DNA from: Amphiduros pacificus | Lineage: Eukaryota > Annelida > Polychaeta > Phyllodocida > Hesionidae | Length of the DNA: 64,000 nt | NCBI GenBank assembly: GCA_949316495.1 | Contig: OX439004.1 | Location: 16,032,536 to 16,096,535, forward strand | Direction: 5' to 3' | Shown: positions 11,755 to 23,700 of the stretch, one piece after another | Numbering within the stretch: the stretch's first letter is position 1 | How the letters are laid out: the number at the start of each line of letters is the position of its first letter | The notes under the pieces: generated by a model | Told to the model about the DNA's origin: nothing | The model's input: only the letters and a program-made list of their open reading frames with translations | Databases searched by the model: none | Program-made: the position numbers and the translations under genes

Positions 11755-13339
11755 TGACACTTCCAGTGCCTCTTTGATATATTGTCACACACTAAACAAT
11801 ATTGTAATAATAACGCATATATATATATATATATTTATATATTCAACTCAACGAAACACACTTTCCATGCTTTGCTTGGCCTAATTATATCCTTGGAAAG
11901 CACAGTGATCTTGTACCACAAATCATACACAACCCTGTTAACATAGGATTGCTTCACTAAACAAGGTTAAATCTAATAGTCAGTTCAAGCAAAAGTAGGA
12001 CTTAGACGCCTCTTCCACTGTCTGTTGTGTCGTATTACAAACAATTGACATTTGTATGAAAATAAAAATAAAAACAAGTAATCTATGCAATAACTCAGAC
12101 ATTAAGAATCATATTAGAGCAAAGTACGTCGTAAAAAGAATATAAGAATCACAAAAATTAAGCTGAATATCAAAATATTCACCAGGAATTTCAACAAATG
12201 ATACTGCGTATCAAATATTGCAAATCTGTGAATGTCGAGAGGTCATTTATCTCTGGAGAAAGGTCTCGCCCGGTGCTTGATCACTGACTCGTGCATCAAG
12301 TTATAAAGACTTGGCCTGAGTAGATGGAAACATTAGATGCCCTATACAAACATCGCTATGACAGGAGAATATCAAGTATAGTGATGGGATGAATATATAC
12401 ATTAGATCTTTTTTTTGAAATAAGAATTATGTGCCCCATTCTTCTCGGTTTCATAGGAAGAAGACTGAGATTTTTAATTAATTTCGAAAACATTGTTGCG
12501 ATTTGAGCCACTGTCATGGATATAAAGATTATTTTCCCCCAATCTTTTTGTATAAGATATTAAGGTTTCTGATACATAAATATACAATAAAGAATGATTT
12601 TGGAGAGTGGCAAAATTGATTTTGGGTTCATCACATTATACCTGAAATTGAATTTGAGCCATCTTGTAACCGATTTTGGTGAAATGAAAACGCAACTGAC
12701 ATCTACACTGGCGGCCGATGTTGAGAACAAGACCATTTTGGCATATCTAAATTCACTGTTTTTTGTGAAATGATGAAAATATATTTATGTTTGTGAGTAT
12801 ATAAGTCATCCATATTATCGCTAGATAAAACGCTTTGTTTTCATACATTTATCAGTATTCAAAATGCTCAGTAAAACATCGAGTGTAACATTTTTATTTG
12901 TAACGTTATTATCATGTTGACTATATCGAATTATAAAAACCATCAAAGTAATTTAAGTGTTTAGCATTTTGGAAGATTATGTGGAGATAAAGCACGAGGC
13001 AATACAACTATAGGGCACGATATTTATAATTTAGCGTTCTGACAGAAATCTACAACAGTTAATATTTCTATTTCAAATCCATGATCTTTAATCTTAAATC
13101 CACCACAAAGTTGAGATAACCTTAACTGCGTATAAATGAATATGGCTATCACGTTAGTGTCTAGTGCATCTTTTAGATAGTGTGATAATTTGGCCAATCG
13201 TTGATTACAGGCATTCCCGTAAAGCAATTGGCTCGGAAAATCGTGAAATGTCTAATATCCTTCAAATGGGAAAGGTTTGTCATATATGTTTCTCTACAAA
13301 TCACAACCACTCTTAAAACTATATTTCTGTCCTTCAGTT
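11755..13339. other. Intergenic, no gene seen
   Basis: AT-rich DNA with a short AT microsatellite at about 11816-11840. No exon-like frame recognised. Confidence 0.6.
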
Positions 13340-13575
13340 GGTTTACATCATTACGTCATTTACATCATTACGTCATTGAGAAATGTTGATGTATTATTCG
13401 ATCAACTTTGGGCCATCTTGGTTTCGGTGCTCTCACAGCTTGGCTACAATTATCACAAATAGTTTTCAAGGAGATTTGCAAAAGGCGCGAATGCGCTGGT
13501 ATATCCTGTTACACCTTTTAATACCCCACGACTGGTCCTAACACTGCGATTCACCTTTGAAGTCAAGTATATTCG
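13340..13575 (+). repeat. Dispersed repeat A (copy 1 of 2)
   Basis: Colinear with 22455-22700 in intron 5. Shared blocks include TCATTACGTC, TTGATG, ATATTCGA/TATTCGAT, TTGGT..CGGTGCT, CTACA..TATCACAAAT, TTTAATAC.CC and TTCACCTTTGAAGTCA. Diverged by roughly a quarter to a third of positions. No coding potential; class unknown, likely an old interspersed element. Confidence 0.65.
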
Positions 13576-14305
13576 GTCAGGTTTTGGCACATACGCAAGT
13601 CTATACTACTTCGTGGGAAAAGACAAAGAGACAACACAAGTCGATATTTCTGTAAAATAACAATGATTTATTGGTTGAGTATTTTGTCCATTGTTTGTGT
13701 CAACACATTATCCACGTCTTGAGTAGATAGTCAACTAGAGATGCACATATACCGGCTTCAACGAGAATCACCAAGTATCGGGGTCAACTACGAGGTTTGA
13801 GTATGAATCTCGCACGATAATCACGTAAATAGGTCATACCTACAGTTACACAACTGTAATGGGGTCATCAACAGCTTTGCTATATTTTCGTTTTGTTTTA
13901 CAATGTATTTCACAATAACTTAACTACTCATGTTGCCATATATTGTGGGCAGTTTATAAAAGGTGGGGTGACACGCTAATACACATACATTTGCCACCTT
14001 AATATTAAGCTCAACAAATTATAAAAATATTGCATACATCCAAACGTCATTTTTTCATGAGCCAAATATTTTTTTCAATTTAGAATTGCAAAATAACGTC
14101 GCATTTTCTTTGCTGTTGTCGGCATATTATCTTTTATGTCACAAGTGTCTTTGAATATACAACATCTGATGTGTCACCCCTACCATTCAACAAATACAAA
14201 GTTGTTTCACCCCATTGTTTCACAGCAAAAGAAAGAGATGCTGAAGTCACAGGATTTGAGTTCAAATGTTGGACATGGTGGTCACCATTTCTGTAGCACA
14301 ACTGT
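13576..14305. other. Intergenic, no gene seen
   Basis: AT-rich spacer; nothing supported. Confidence 0.6.
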
Positions 14306-14355
14306 CCACTAGGTGGCAGCACATTTTGTAAGGCTATATACACTAGGTGGCGCAG
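14306..14355 (+). promoter_or_regulatory. Two CTCF-like motifs in tandem
   Basis: CCACTAGGTGGCAGC at 14306-14320 and CACTAGGTGGCGCAG at 14341-14355, same strand, 34 bases apart. Both fit the deeply conserved CTCF core (CCASYAGRKGGCRS in vertebrates, AGGTGGCGC in flies). They lie 3' of the receptor gene. Occupancy is inferred only. Confidence 0.45.
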
Positions 14356-17268
14356 TAATTATACATAAATATAGAACTGCAAAGGGGACAGATATGTTAT
14401 AGAAAGTCCCATAATTCGCATGATAATCTGTCAAAACACGATTGACGCTTAATATTACTTTTACTGGATTAAGGAGAACAAATTTGATTGTAGTTACATA
14501 ATCATAGGTATATATTAGTTTATATTTGATAGAAGAGATGAGATTTATATAAATACAATGTTGGTCTATACACTATTGCCTTTTGGTATTTGCATATTAT
14601 AAAATTGGACACAGACATAAAACTTGAGTATAATAAATCAGTTAATAACCTTACTGATTATCACAAATGCCTTATTACCACGGGTGGACTTCAAACTGCT
14701 ACCCCACAGAAATGATGCTCACTTTAATATCAAACTATACAATATTTTATTTTACATTGCTTTTTTTGTTATGGAAAATACACAACAGTAAGAGCTATAC
14801 AATATTATACATGTCCTACATGTACAACATTTGAACGCATCCCTTCCGAGCCGCCAGCCTCCCCCACACTTCACACACATTTGCACCCAGCCAACATTGC
14901 TGTAAGCATCACCCGTTTTTCTACTAATTATTTGCTTTAATCATAATATTTTGCCACAATAATTCATGTATTTTGTAGACATCAGTGCTTTCTACTACTC
15001 ATTTGCCAATATAAAGATAAATTATTTTTATTTTGTTATGTGATCAAGATTCTTTAATTAAAAAGCCCATTAGAAGTATATTTAAACCATCAGATACCTG
15101 TATTATCGCCTACTACAGTTATCACCAATTCATTGTACTTACTGATCTCTGACAATTGAATTGGAATAAATATAATCTAAACAGTAAATGTCAGTTGCAA
15201 GAAGAGTTTCAATACTCTCAGATGACCTGGATCTCAATTCCGGGTTTTAAGATAGCGTTTTGCCAGAGAGTTGAAATGATTTTGTCATTGCAATATCTAT
15301 GGGTACGTCCAAGGACCAGGAAAGGCGTGGAAATTGCATTTGTAAATCACCCACAGAACATCAACACTCAGAAAAAAGTCACTTGCGGGCTAGCCTGAGA
15401 CAGGGCCCTTCAACAACCTCACCAAGGTATTGTTTGCTACAATGGGCTTTATTCTTAAACATCCTCGATATGATCAACGAACAAAATATCATTCAGAATG
15501 TTTCTAGAATCGTACATCGCAGCTTGACATGTTAAATAAGCATTTTGTAATTACTGCAATATGTCTCGCTGTACGTGGTGTATATGTTATACGCTTTCCT
15601 CCATATTGGAAAGGCCTCGTTTGGTTTGGGGTAGCTGCTCAGATCCATCAGTTTGCGTGTATGGGCGAGTAGCGAACCATGGGCGTATCATTAAGATAAC
15701 ACCCGGGTTGGATCAATCACTTCCCAATATATTAGGCTTATTTTGATTCCAACTGAAGCAGCTATCCCCATGCAAATCAACCTAAGCCAGCAAAAGAGTT
15801 GAACTTATGTAAAAATATAATCCGGACTTTTGTCCCTTTGCTTTGTACTTTAATATTAATGAGACTATAAATAGAGGTGTTTTGGAATTCCGTTAAGGTA
15901 AATGAAATGAAGAGTAGCTGAGTGTCTGGTTAGGAAGTGGGCCCGGGCCTAGTTGCATTTTGGGGTTGCGACTGACATGGTTGAGGGGGTAAACTAGTAG
16001 AGCTGGCTGCCTATTGATTCGTGGAGTGAAACCATAACATGTTGGGTGACGTGTTCGTCTGATCAGCCTGGGACCTTCAGAGGCTCGCGGTGGCCGGCAC
16101 TTGCCTGATGCCACCATAGGGTTGGACCAGAATGCATCACCGAATCTTGCAAGATGCTTTTGGATCGATAGAAGGCAGCCAGTAAGTTTTATTGAAGAAG
16201 TGAGTACTTGACTCTTATCGTTTTTGACGGGATGACTCAAGTCAGCGCTTCCTATTCTGTGACCTTTCACCGAGTGAAATCTCACAACATGGAGGCCATT
16301 TTCAGAGAAAATTGGATGAAAATAATATAAGGAGTCAAATTAAAAGAGTTGTGGTGGGAGACTGGAAGAGTATTCTATATAGAAAGACGTGATGAGACCT
16401 ACATATTTGTGGCTATCTTTCATTTCCAATGCCTCACTCACTCGCTCACTCACTCACTGCTACAAGCCACATATGGCGTTCCCTTTGTAGTCGCCTCTGT
16501 CACATTTCAACATGACCTCACCCAACATTGATGTCATTAACATTATCATAATTGTCTCTACATTACCAAGTACGTACATGTACATATATACAATTGTTTT
16601 ACAAAACTCTACAGGTCTTTGTGAAGATGATGTTTTCATTGATATATGATTTGTCGGAGAAAGGCGAGTTGACCCGACTGACCCGTGACGTCATCAAGAA
16701 AAGATGGCGCTACAAGCAGGAATATGCATTTTTAAGGCATCTCTCGAGCAAAAATACACTAAATTGATATCTTTCAGTTTAGATGCGCCAATACAATATA
16801 TTAGTTTGCACCATACAAAGTAATTGAATAACAATGCAGTATTAATTTTGAGCCTCTGTAAATGAAAGGGCAAGAAAATTATATATCCTATAGTTCACAG
16901 TTAAATTGTAGGTCATTAAAATGAAGTTTACATACTAATTCAGAGCGTTAATCCTTCAACTAAAATTGTAGTCCAGCTAAGTCTGCTTTGGGATATGAGT
17001 GATGATAACAAAGTTAAGAAATAAGAGTCAAATGACCTTAATACTACATGTACATATTACACAGCAGCAATAGACTTGACCACGCCACCTCCCAGCATTC
17101 ACTGTCCACAATGTAGAGGACACTCGAAGCAAGGTCCAAGGGAATGACGCAGGTCGGACGTAGGGGGCGCCAGTAGCACTGCTACAAAGTAGTTCCACAC
17201 GCAGTATGGATGACTATACTGGATGAGTATGAATACAGTGGATGCACATGGATGAGGCGGATGAGTTG
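14356..17268. other. 3' flank of the receptor gene; no other gene seen
   Basis: Contains an ACTC microsatellite at about 16434-16458, a CRE palindrome with ATGGCG at 16686-16709 and the candidate poly(A) signal at 16188. Several open frames of 60-130 codons (one at 15893-16285 on minus) have no family match or splice context that I can see. Confidence 0.55.
16188..16193 (-). terminator. Candidate polyadenylation signal AATAAA for the receptor gene
   Basis: First AATAAA on the minus strand after the stop at 17269; it would give a 3' untranslated region of about 1.1 kb. No closer AATAAA was seen between 16194 and 17268. A hexamer in AT-rich DNA is weak evidence, so this is only a candidate. 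Confidence 0.3.
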
Positions 17269-17774
17269 TCACTGTACAATTCCCATGTACCGTGGATACA
17301 TGAGGATGAACACGGCTGATAATGTCATAGAAAGCAGCAGAATCCAAAAAAATATTCGATCCATGACATGTGCTAGTTCGTGCCAATCTTTGGAATAGTC
17401 GGGTTCTGAGTCGGAGTCTTCCCCGGTATTCTCTGGTGGCGGAGAAGGGGTCATAGTATTGTTGGCTACAGTTATAGAGCGCGGCCCGTTTGAGGGCTTG
17501 GTGCTCACTGTTAAACTTAACAGCTCCATGTCGTCCACCACCCCGTTCCCTTCAGGGGTCTTCATAATTTTGTCATGTTTCGTGTATGTTTTGTCCCGCA
17601 CGGTTTGTGGGTTGCGGTTATGCACACACACGAGTCTCGCCAGGTAGACAAGTACAAGTTTTTTGATCCAATTAGGCACTGGGTAGCGTGCACCGCGATG
17701 GTGCACGTTGAGTACAAGAACGGTCAGACATATGGATATAGTTCCCAGGGTCATGGTGGCCGTCAGATATAACA
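17269..17774 (-). CDS. nAChR-like exon 7: TM3, cytoplasmic loop, TM4, stop
   Basis: Codes for residues 366-532 and a TGA stop at 17269-17271. It begins LYLTATMTLGTISICLTVLV (TM3), then LNVHHR, the usual junction to the cytoplasmic loop. NWIKKLVLVYLARLV matches the post-TM3 amphipathic helix. The loop (about 85 residues) has a Pro-rich segment and an acidic Ser/Asp cluster before the MA helix (DWHELAHVMDRIFF) and TM4 (ILLLSMTLSAVFILMYPRY). The acceptor is CTGTGTGTTTCAG, phase 1. The protein ends shortly after TM4, as in most subunits. Confidence 0.95.
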
Positions 17775-20700
17775 CTGAAACACACAGAAAACACACAGTG
17801 AGTTTAACATACACATCAGTATAACAAGCAGTAGTACTATCAGAGGTTGGGGAGCTTTGAACAGTTCGGCATCGTATTCGCGACTGTGCCAGGTGATGTG
17901 GCGCCAAACCATTGTTTTGAACAAATTCCTCATTTTATGACTTCTTTACTTCTCACAAGAGTTTTATAAATAACATCAAACCATCACAATGTTTTCATGG
18001 TTGAGTGTGTGAAAGTATCTACTTTTAAAGATTGAGGTGAGCTTTTATTAATAAGTGTTGTTTAAAATAGGTAGGATTCATCTAAGCTGTGGTTTCTTCA
18101 ATCACAAATTTCAGTCAAAAATTCAACCAACGATATGCAGTGAGAGCCTTTGTAAAAATAGATTACATGTAATGAAAGTTTGGATTTTTTTTATTGTTTT
18201 GAACATTTTGTTATGTAATAATGGATAAATAAAATAGTTATTATTCCTGTAGAATTTAAGCAAATGTTGCTGACTGATAATCTACAGTTCTCACAGTGTA
18301 AAGAACTGATGCAGCTGTGCTGCAGCTGCGGGGGAATAGCGTCAAATCTACGGATCAGTTCAGATTTCTAGTCCTGCAAAGTTCAAAGCTCCCCACTGAC
18401 TGTAAACTCACAAGAGCTCCAAGGTGCTTAACATAATTTTCACAGTGATTAAGGTTTAAAATAAGTTCATTGTTATCCTCTAAATAATAAAATCTAGCCT
18501 TATCGTTTTGGGAAAAAATGAGAAAGCAATGTGGCAATTACTATTTAAAATCATATTTGTTAATTTTGAATTGCTACAGTTAACAAGTACCTGTACAAAC
18601 CAAACAATATAATAAAAGATCGGCAGTGACATGTCAAATCTATAAGAGCATTCTGTGATTTTGTGTATTCAACTGACCAATACAACTTTCTAGATTAACC
18701 TATGGTCCTGGGAGGACCTCATATAACACATTCTTATTATGTAGATTAAGTCTAACTTCACTGCAGTTTAAAGCATTGAGCAAACGAATGAGGTCCGTTG
18801 CTGAGAGGTCCTTAATGTCACTCATATCACTACCAGATATTGCCTACACCCGAGCCGATCACGTGATACCTACCCATGAGTGGGATAGCGAGTGATGTTC
18901 TGGGGATGTTGTCAGCTATCATGAGTAGAAATACAGTGAATGCAAGCAGTACGGATATTCCCAGCGATATCTTCTCCCCCGCGTCAGGCGGCAGGAAAAA
19001 GCCTATCATGATTAGCACGCTCAACATCACACAGGGAAGCACTATGTTCATCATATAAAACTTATTTCTCCTCCTCAAGTGGAGAGTAAACACAACATGG
19101 GGATATCCCTTTCCCGGGCAGCAGTCTAACACTGTGATATTCCACTTGGCGGAGGTACCATATACGTGCCACTCGCCGTTAAGGCGAAAATCATGCGTTG
19201 AAATCTCCCCCATCCTATTGGTAATGTTCATCTTGGTGGAATAATATGAGTAGGCGCCGATAAGCAGAGGACAGTGTTGCTCATCAAATGGGAAGTAAGC
19301 TATGTCTATGTCACACGTAGTTCTGAAGATTCCACCGGGCTCCCAGTGTAATAGGCCGTCATGTGCTAGTAACACTCGTATCCTCTCAAAGTCCGGTATC
19401 AACTCATCAGCCCTGTAAGAATAAAAGCACATATGAAGTGACAAAAGGATATAAATCTGAGATGACAGAATGTAGGCACGAAGACATCAAGAATATTTTG
19501 ACTAATATACACTCTGAAGTTGAATTTGTATGATACACGGAATAGTCGTCTCATTGATTTGCTAATCCATAGAAGCATAAAATTATTCAGTTTTTTATAA
19601 ATATGTTCTTTTAGATATTGATTTGCTATGTTTATAAGGCAGTAAATAACACTCGAGACAACGTTTTGAACCGCTATTTTTCATCATATATTATGCGTGA
19701 TGTGGCCCAGCCTAGGCCTTGCACTTTGCATGTTGTTTTGGTCATAGCAGCTAGCGGGTCTGATACGCTGTCTTCACAGACTAGGCATAACCCAGGGCGC
19801 CTTTGTCCCTCCTATAGACATCCACAATGAATGGCCTTTCTCAGGGCTCTCTTATTCTCGCATCCTCTCCACAAATCCAAATGTCGTGTGTGAACACTGA
19901 GGCTATGGACTACCCTCGGCTGTACCAACAAATACACACATTTCCTTTAGAGGGGAAATATCATTTAAAATTTGTTCACCGAGTTTGTTCTGACACTGCA
20001 GAAGGAGTAGGTATGAAATCGTGCTGTAGTTTTTTCAAAGTCAGTAGTTGGCCGGACGAGGAGTAGCGGGGAATGGGCTTGGATAAAGAGTGCAATAATA
20101 GGGAACGGTGGACGCTGGACGCGGATGAATACCCCACTGGGAGCCTTTAACACCATATACGTGGTCCGCAGCGAATTCAAACAAGGTCATTGATTGGCCA
20201 AAACAAACGCCAGAATAGTCGTGTCTGATTTTGGCAGTTCGATTCATTAAAAGTGTTACTAGCCCTAGGGTGTTACTTTATCCCGTAGAAACTATAATTT
20301 CAGGCGATTGTGTCTGAGCAGAATTTGGAACTATTTATTTGGAGAGTTTTTATGTCATTGCTATTTCATACAAAATGCTGCTGGTATCATCTTGCACAGA
20401 TATAAAGTGTGCTTACATGGCGCATGACGATCTCATGTAGGGGATGTAAAATGTCATTAATTATCCCGCTGAGGACTATAAGGAGATCCCGGATGTGCCA
20501 TAGCAACAGGGGATGCCCACGCTCAAGGAAGAAGGGTTCTACGTAATGAAAAGAGCGGAACTTTTGGCTTGTCCGATCAGGCTCTCACTGACAAAGAATC
20601 AAATCTGGCATTTCCTCTGTCTGAACCCCCAATTTTATAAAAGAAAATTATCAATTTCGGTTCAAAACATTGAAAGTAAGGTATCCGTAAGCGTTTGCAT

Positions 20701-23700
20701 TAGATGAAAGTGGAAATTTCCTTCTGTAAATATATTTTTTACCACTTAAAAAACGTGTGTTCAATACTGTAGCTGTTCGTGCTGACGGTCCATGTTGGTG
20801 GTCTATGCCAACGGCCCATGCTAGTGGCCCATGCTAGTGGCCCATGCTGGTGGCCCATGCTGGTGGCCCATGTTAATGGTCTATGCTGACTGCCCATGTT
20901 GGTGGTCTGTGCTGGTGGTCTCTGCTAGTGACCCATGCTGGTGGTCCATGCTGTCGGTCCGTGTTGGTGGTCTATGCTAGTGGCCCATGCTAGTGGCCCA
21001 TGCTGGTGGTCTATGCTAGTGGCCCATGCTGGTGGTCCATGCTGGCGGTCCATGTTGGTGGTCTATGCCAGTGGCCCATGATGGTGGTCTCTGCTAGTGA
21101 CTCATGCTAGTGGCCCATGCTAGTGACCCATGCTGGTGGCCCATGCTAGTGGCCCATGCTGGTGGTCTATGCTAGTGGCCCATGATGGTGGTCTCTGCTA
21201 GTGACTCATGCTAGTGGCCCATGCTAGTGACCCATGCTGGTGGCCCATGCTGGTGGTCCATGTTGGTGGTCTATGCTAGTGGCCCATGCTAGTGACCCAT
21301 GCTGGTGGCCCATGCTGGTGGCCCATGCTGGTGGTCTATGCTGGTGGTCTCTGCTAGTGGCCCATGCTGGTGGCCCATGCTGGTGGCCCATGCTGGCGGT
21401 CCGTTTTGGTGGTTTATTCTAGTGGCCCATGTTAGTGGCCCATGCTGGTGGTCTATGTTAGTGACCCATGGTGGTGGTGTAGTTGAGTGGTAATGTCGGG
21501 GTGGGTTGGGCACCCTGACCACCTCACTTTATGCCCCTCATCTCATCGCGCAGTGTCCACTTCTCCCTGTGATGTATGTGAGCCGCCTACCACATTCACG
21601 ATCTATCAGAATCCTACAGCACATCCCAGGCAGAACACTCCATCAATTTGGCCATTGTTCTGTCCGGCAGACGAAGAACAAACTAAGTGCTGACTCACCT
21701 TAACTTACTAACACACATTATCTTTAATGCGATGGGCTTTCCGGAAAGGCTTTTTAGACCAACTGTTTGTGATGGATACTCAGTATGTCATTGTGGCTGA
21801 GACCATGTAGTGCTGAATAGCACAACAATGCCATGTTTTTAAAGAAAAAAAACACAATATCGCATGAAAGCTTTAAATATTTTATCATAAAATGGTGCCT
21901 CGTGGTTATATGTGGCAGTGGAATGTTTTTTTTGTGTGCGTGGCGAGGGACTGTAATAGCTGACAGGGCCACTTGAAGGTTTTAGACCTTCACCTGAGAG
22001 TTTCATTTTACAGAGGAAATGAAGTCTCTTGTTTGGAATAGCTGGCCTGGGTGTTGTAGCAGCTTCCACTTCATATGATAATACCGTGGCCCCAGAATAC
22101 CTGGGGAGAATGTGTCTACTGCCGGACAAAACAGCCATCAAACCGCTTTCTTCCTACTCAGCAGAATATGTACTCCTCAATGTTATATATATATATATAT
22201 AAAATACCGCATTTATTTTACAGTATAATATTGCAAGCGAATGCTATGACCTGTTTTTTTTACATATAAAGTATTAAGGTTCCATGTCTAGTTATTTCTT
22301 GAATAGAAATCAACCACTTCTTCAACCACCAATCAGCCATCGAGATACATTTATTTAAAGTTTTTACAATATTATTATCCTCCAATCCATCTTTTGGGCT
22401 GTTTTTTCCAAGTGTCGTGGGTTTCTCTTTTCAAAAACCCATAATGTCAGAAGCTATCTGAATTTCTCATTTCCTCTAGTGTTGGTCATTACGTGTTTGG
22501 CCCGTAAGAGATTTTGATGCAATATTCGACCAACACTCGACAAACTTGTCTTGGTGCTTTCACAACTTGCCTACATGTATCACAAATGATTATTAAGGAA
22601 GCACAACATTTGCGAATGCTTTCGCCGGCATGCCTTTTACAAATGTTTAATACTCCGCGCCTTTTCCTTGCCTGTAGTTCACCTTTGAAGTCAGTCGCTT
22701 GTGGAAAAATACATCATATTATGGTAGTGATCAAAATCGTGGATGATGTAAACATTTACACAAACAGCATTATGGTAATCATGTAACATTATACTACAGT
22801 CAACAAAGACCTTTGTCTGGTGAGAAGCTGCGTGAATACATACCAACTCTCCCCAACTCACACAGTTTTCTGGGGTACAATTACCAGCTCTCCCCAACTC
22901 ACACAATTGTCTGGGGTACAATTACCAGCTCTCCCCAACTCACACAATTGTCTGGGGTACAATTACCAGCTCTCCCAAACTCACACAATTGTCTGGGGTA
23001 TAATTACCAGCTCTCCCCAACTCACACAATTGTCTGGGGTACAATTACCAGCTCTCCCCAACTCAAACAGTTGTCTGGGGGTACAAATACCAGCTCTCCC
23101 CATCTCAGACAGCTGTTTAAGGTAAACATACCAGGTATACCCATCTCAGACAGCTGTTTAAGGTACACATACCAGGTATACCCATCTCAGACAGCTGTTT
23201 AAGGTACACATACCAGGTATACCCATCTCAGACAGCTGTTTAAGGTACACATACCAGGTATACCCAACTCAGACAGCTGTTTAAGGTACACATACCAGGT
23301 ATACCCATCTCAGACAGCTGTTTAAGGTACACATACCAGGTATACCCATCTCAGACAGCTGTTTAAGGTACACATACCAGGTATACCCATCTCAGACAGC
23401 TGTTTAAGGTACACATACCAGGTATACCCATCTCAGACAGCTGTTTAAGGTACACATACCAGGTATACCCATCTCAGACAGCTGTATGATACACAGTGGG
23501 TGTCACGAGTTGCACTCGTATGTTTTTTCTCACTACCTGAGTAAGAGTAAGTCGATTCCGAGTGTGGGAGATTGTTCTAGTTTTTTTTCAGAAAGGTGGA
23601 AATCTGCTAATGAGTTTATTTCTAGTTTGTCTTTGTTGTGTCCTAATTACCCATTAATCACTGTCAGCTCTGGTAAGTATTTTTAGGATTTCCCTATTGT

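Noticed and set aside
11197-11792. Repetitive protein frames in the 24-bp array
   Set aside because: Pure repeat translations on both strands with no flanking gene structure.
15893-16285. A 130-codon minus-strand gene downstream of the receptor
   Set aside because: No recognised family and no signal peptide or domain. It may lie in the receptor 3' untranslated region.
17459-17772. Plus-strand frames over exon 7
   Set aside because: They are antisense shadows of the receptor's last exon.
22840-23486. CRISPR-like array
   Set aside because: Units are directly abutting with no unique spacers, and the DNA is eukaryotic.
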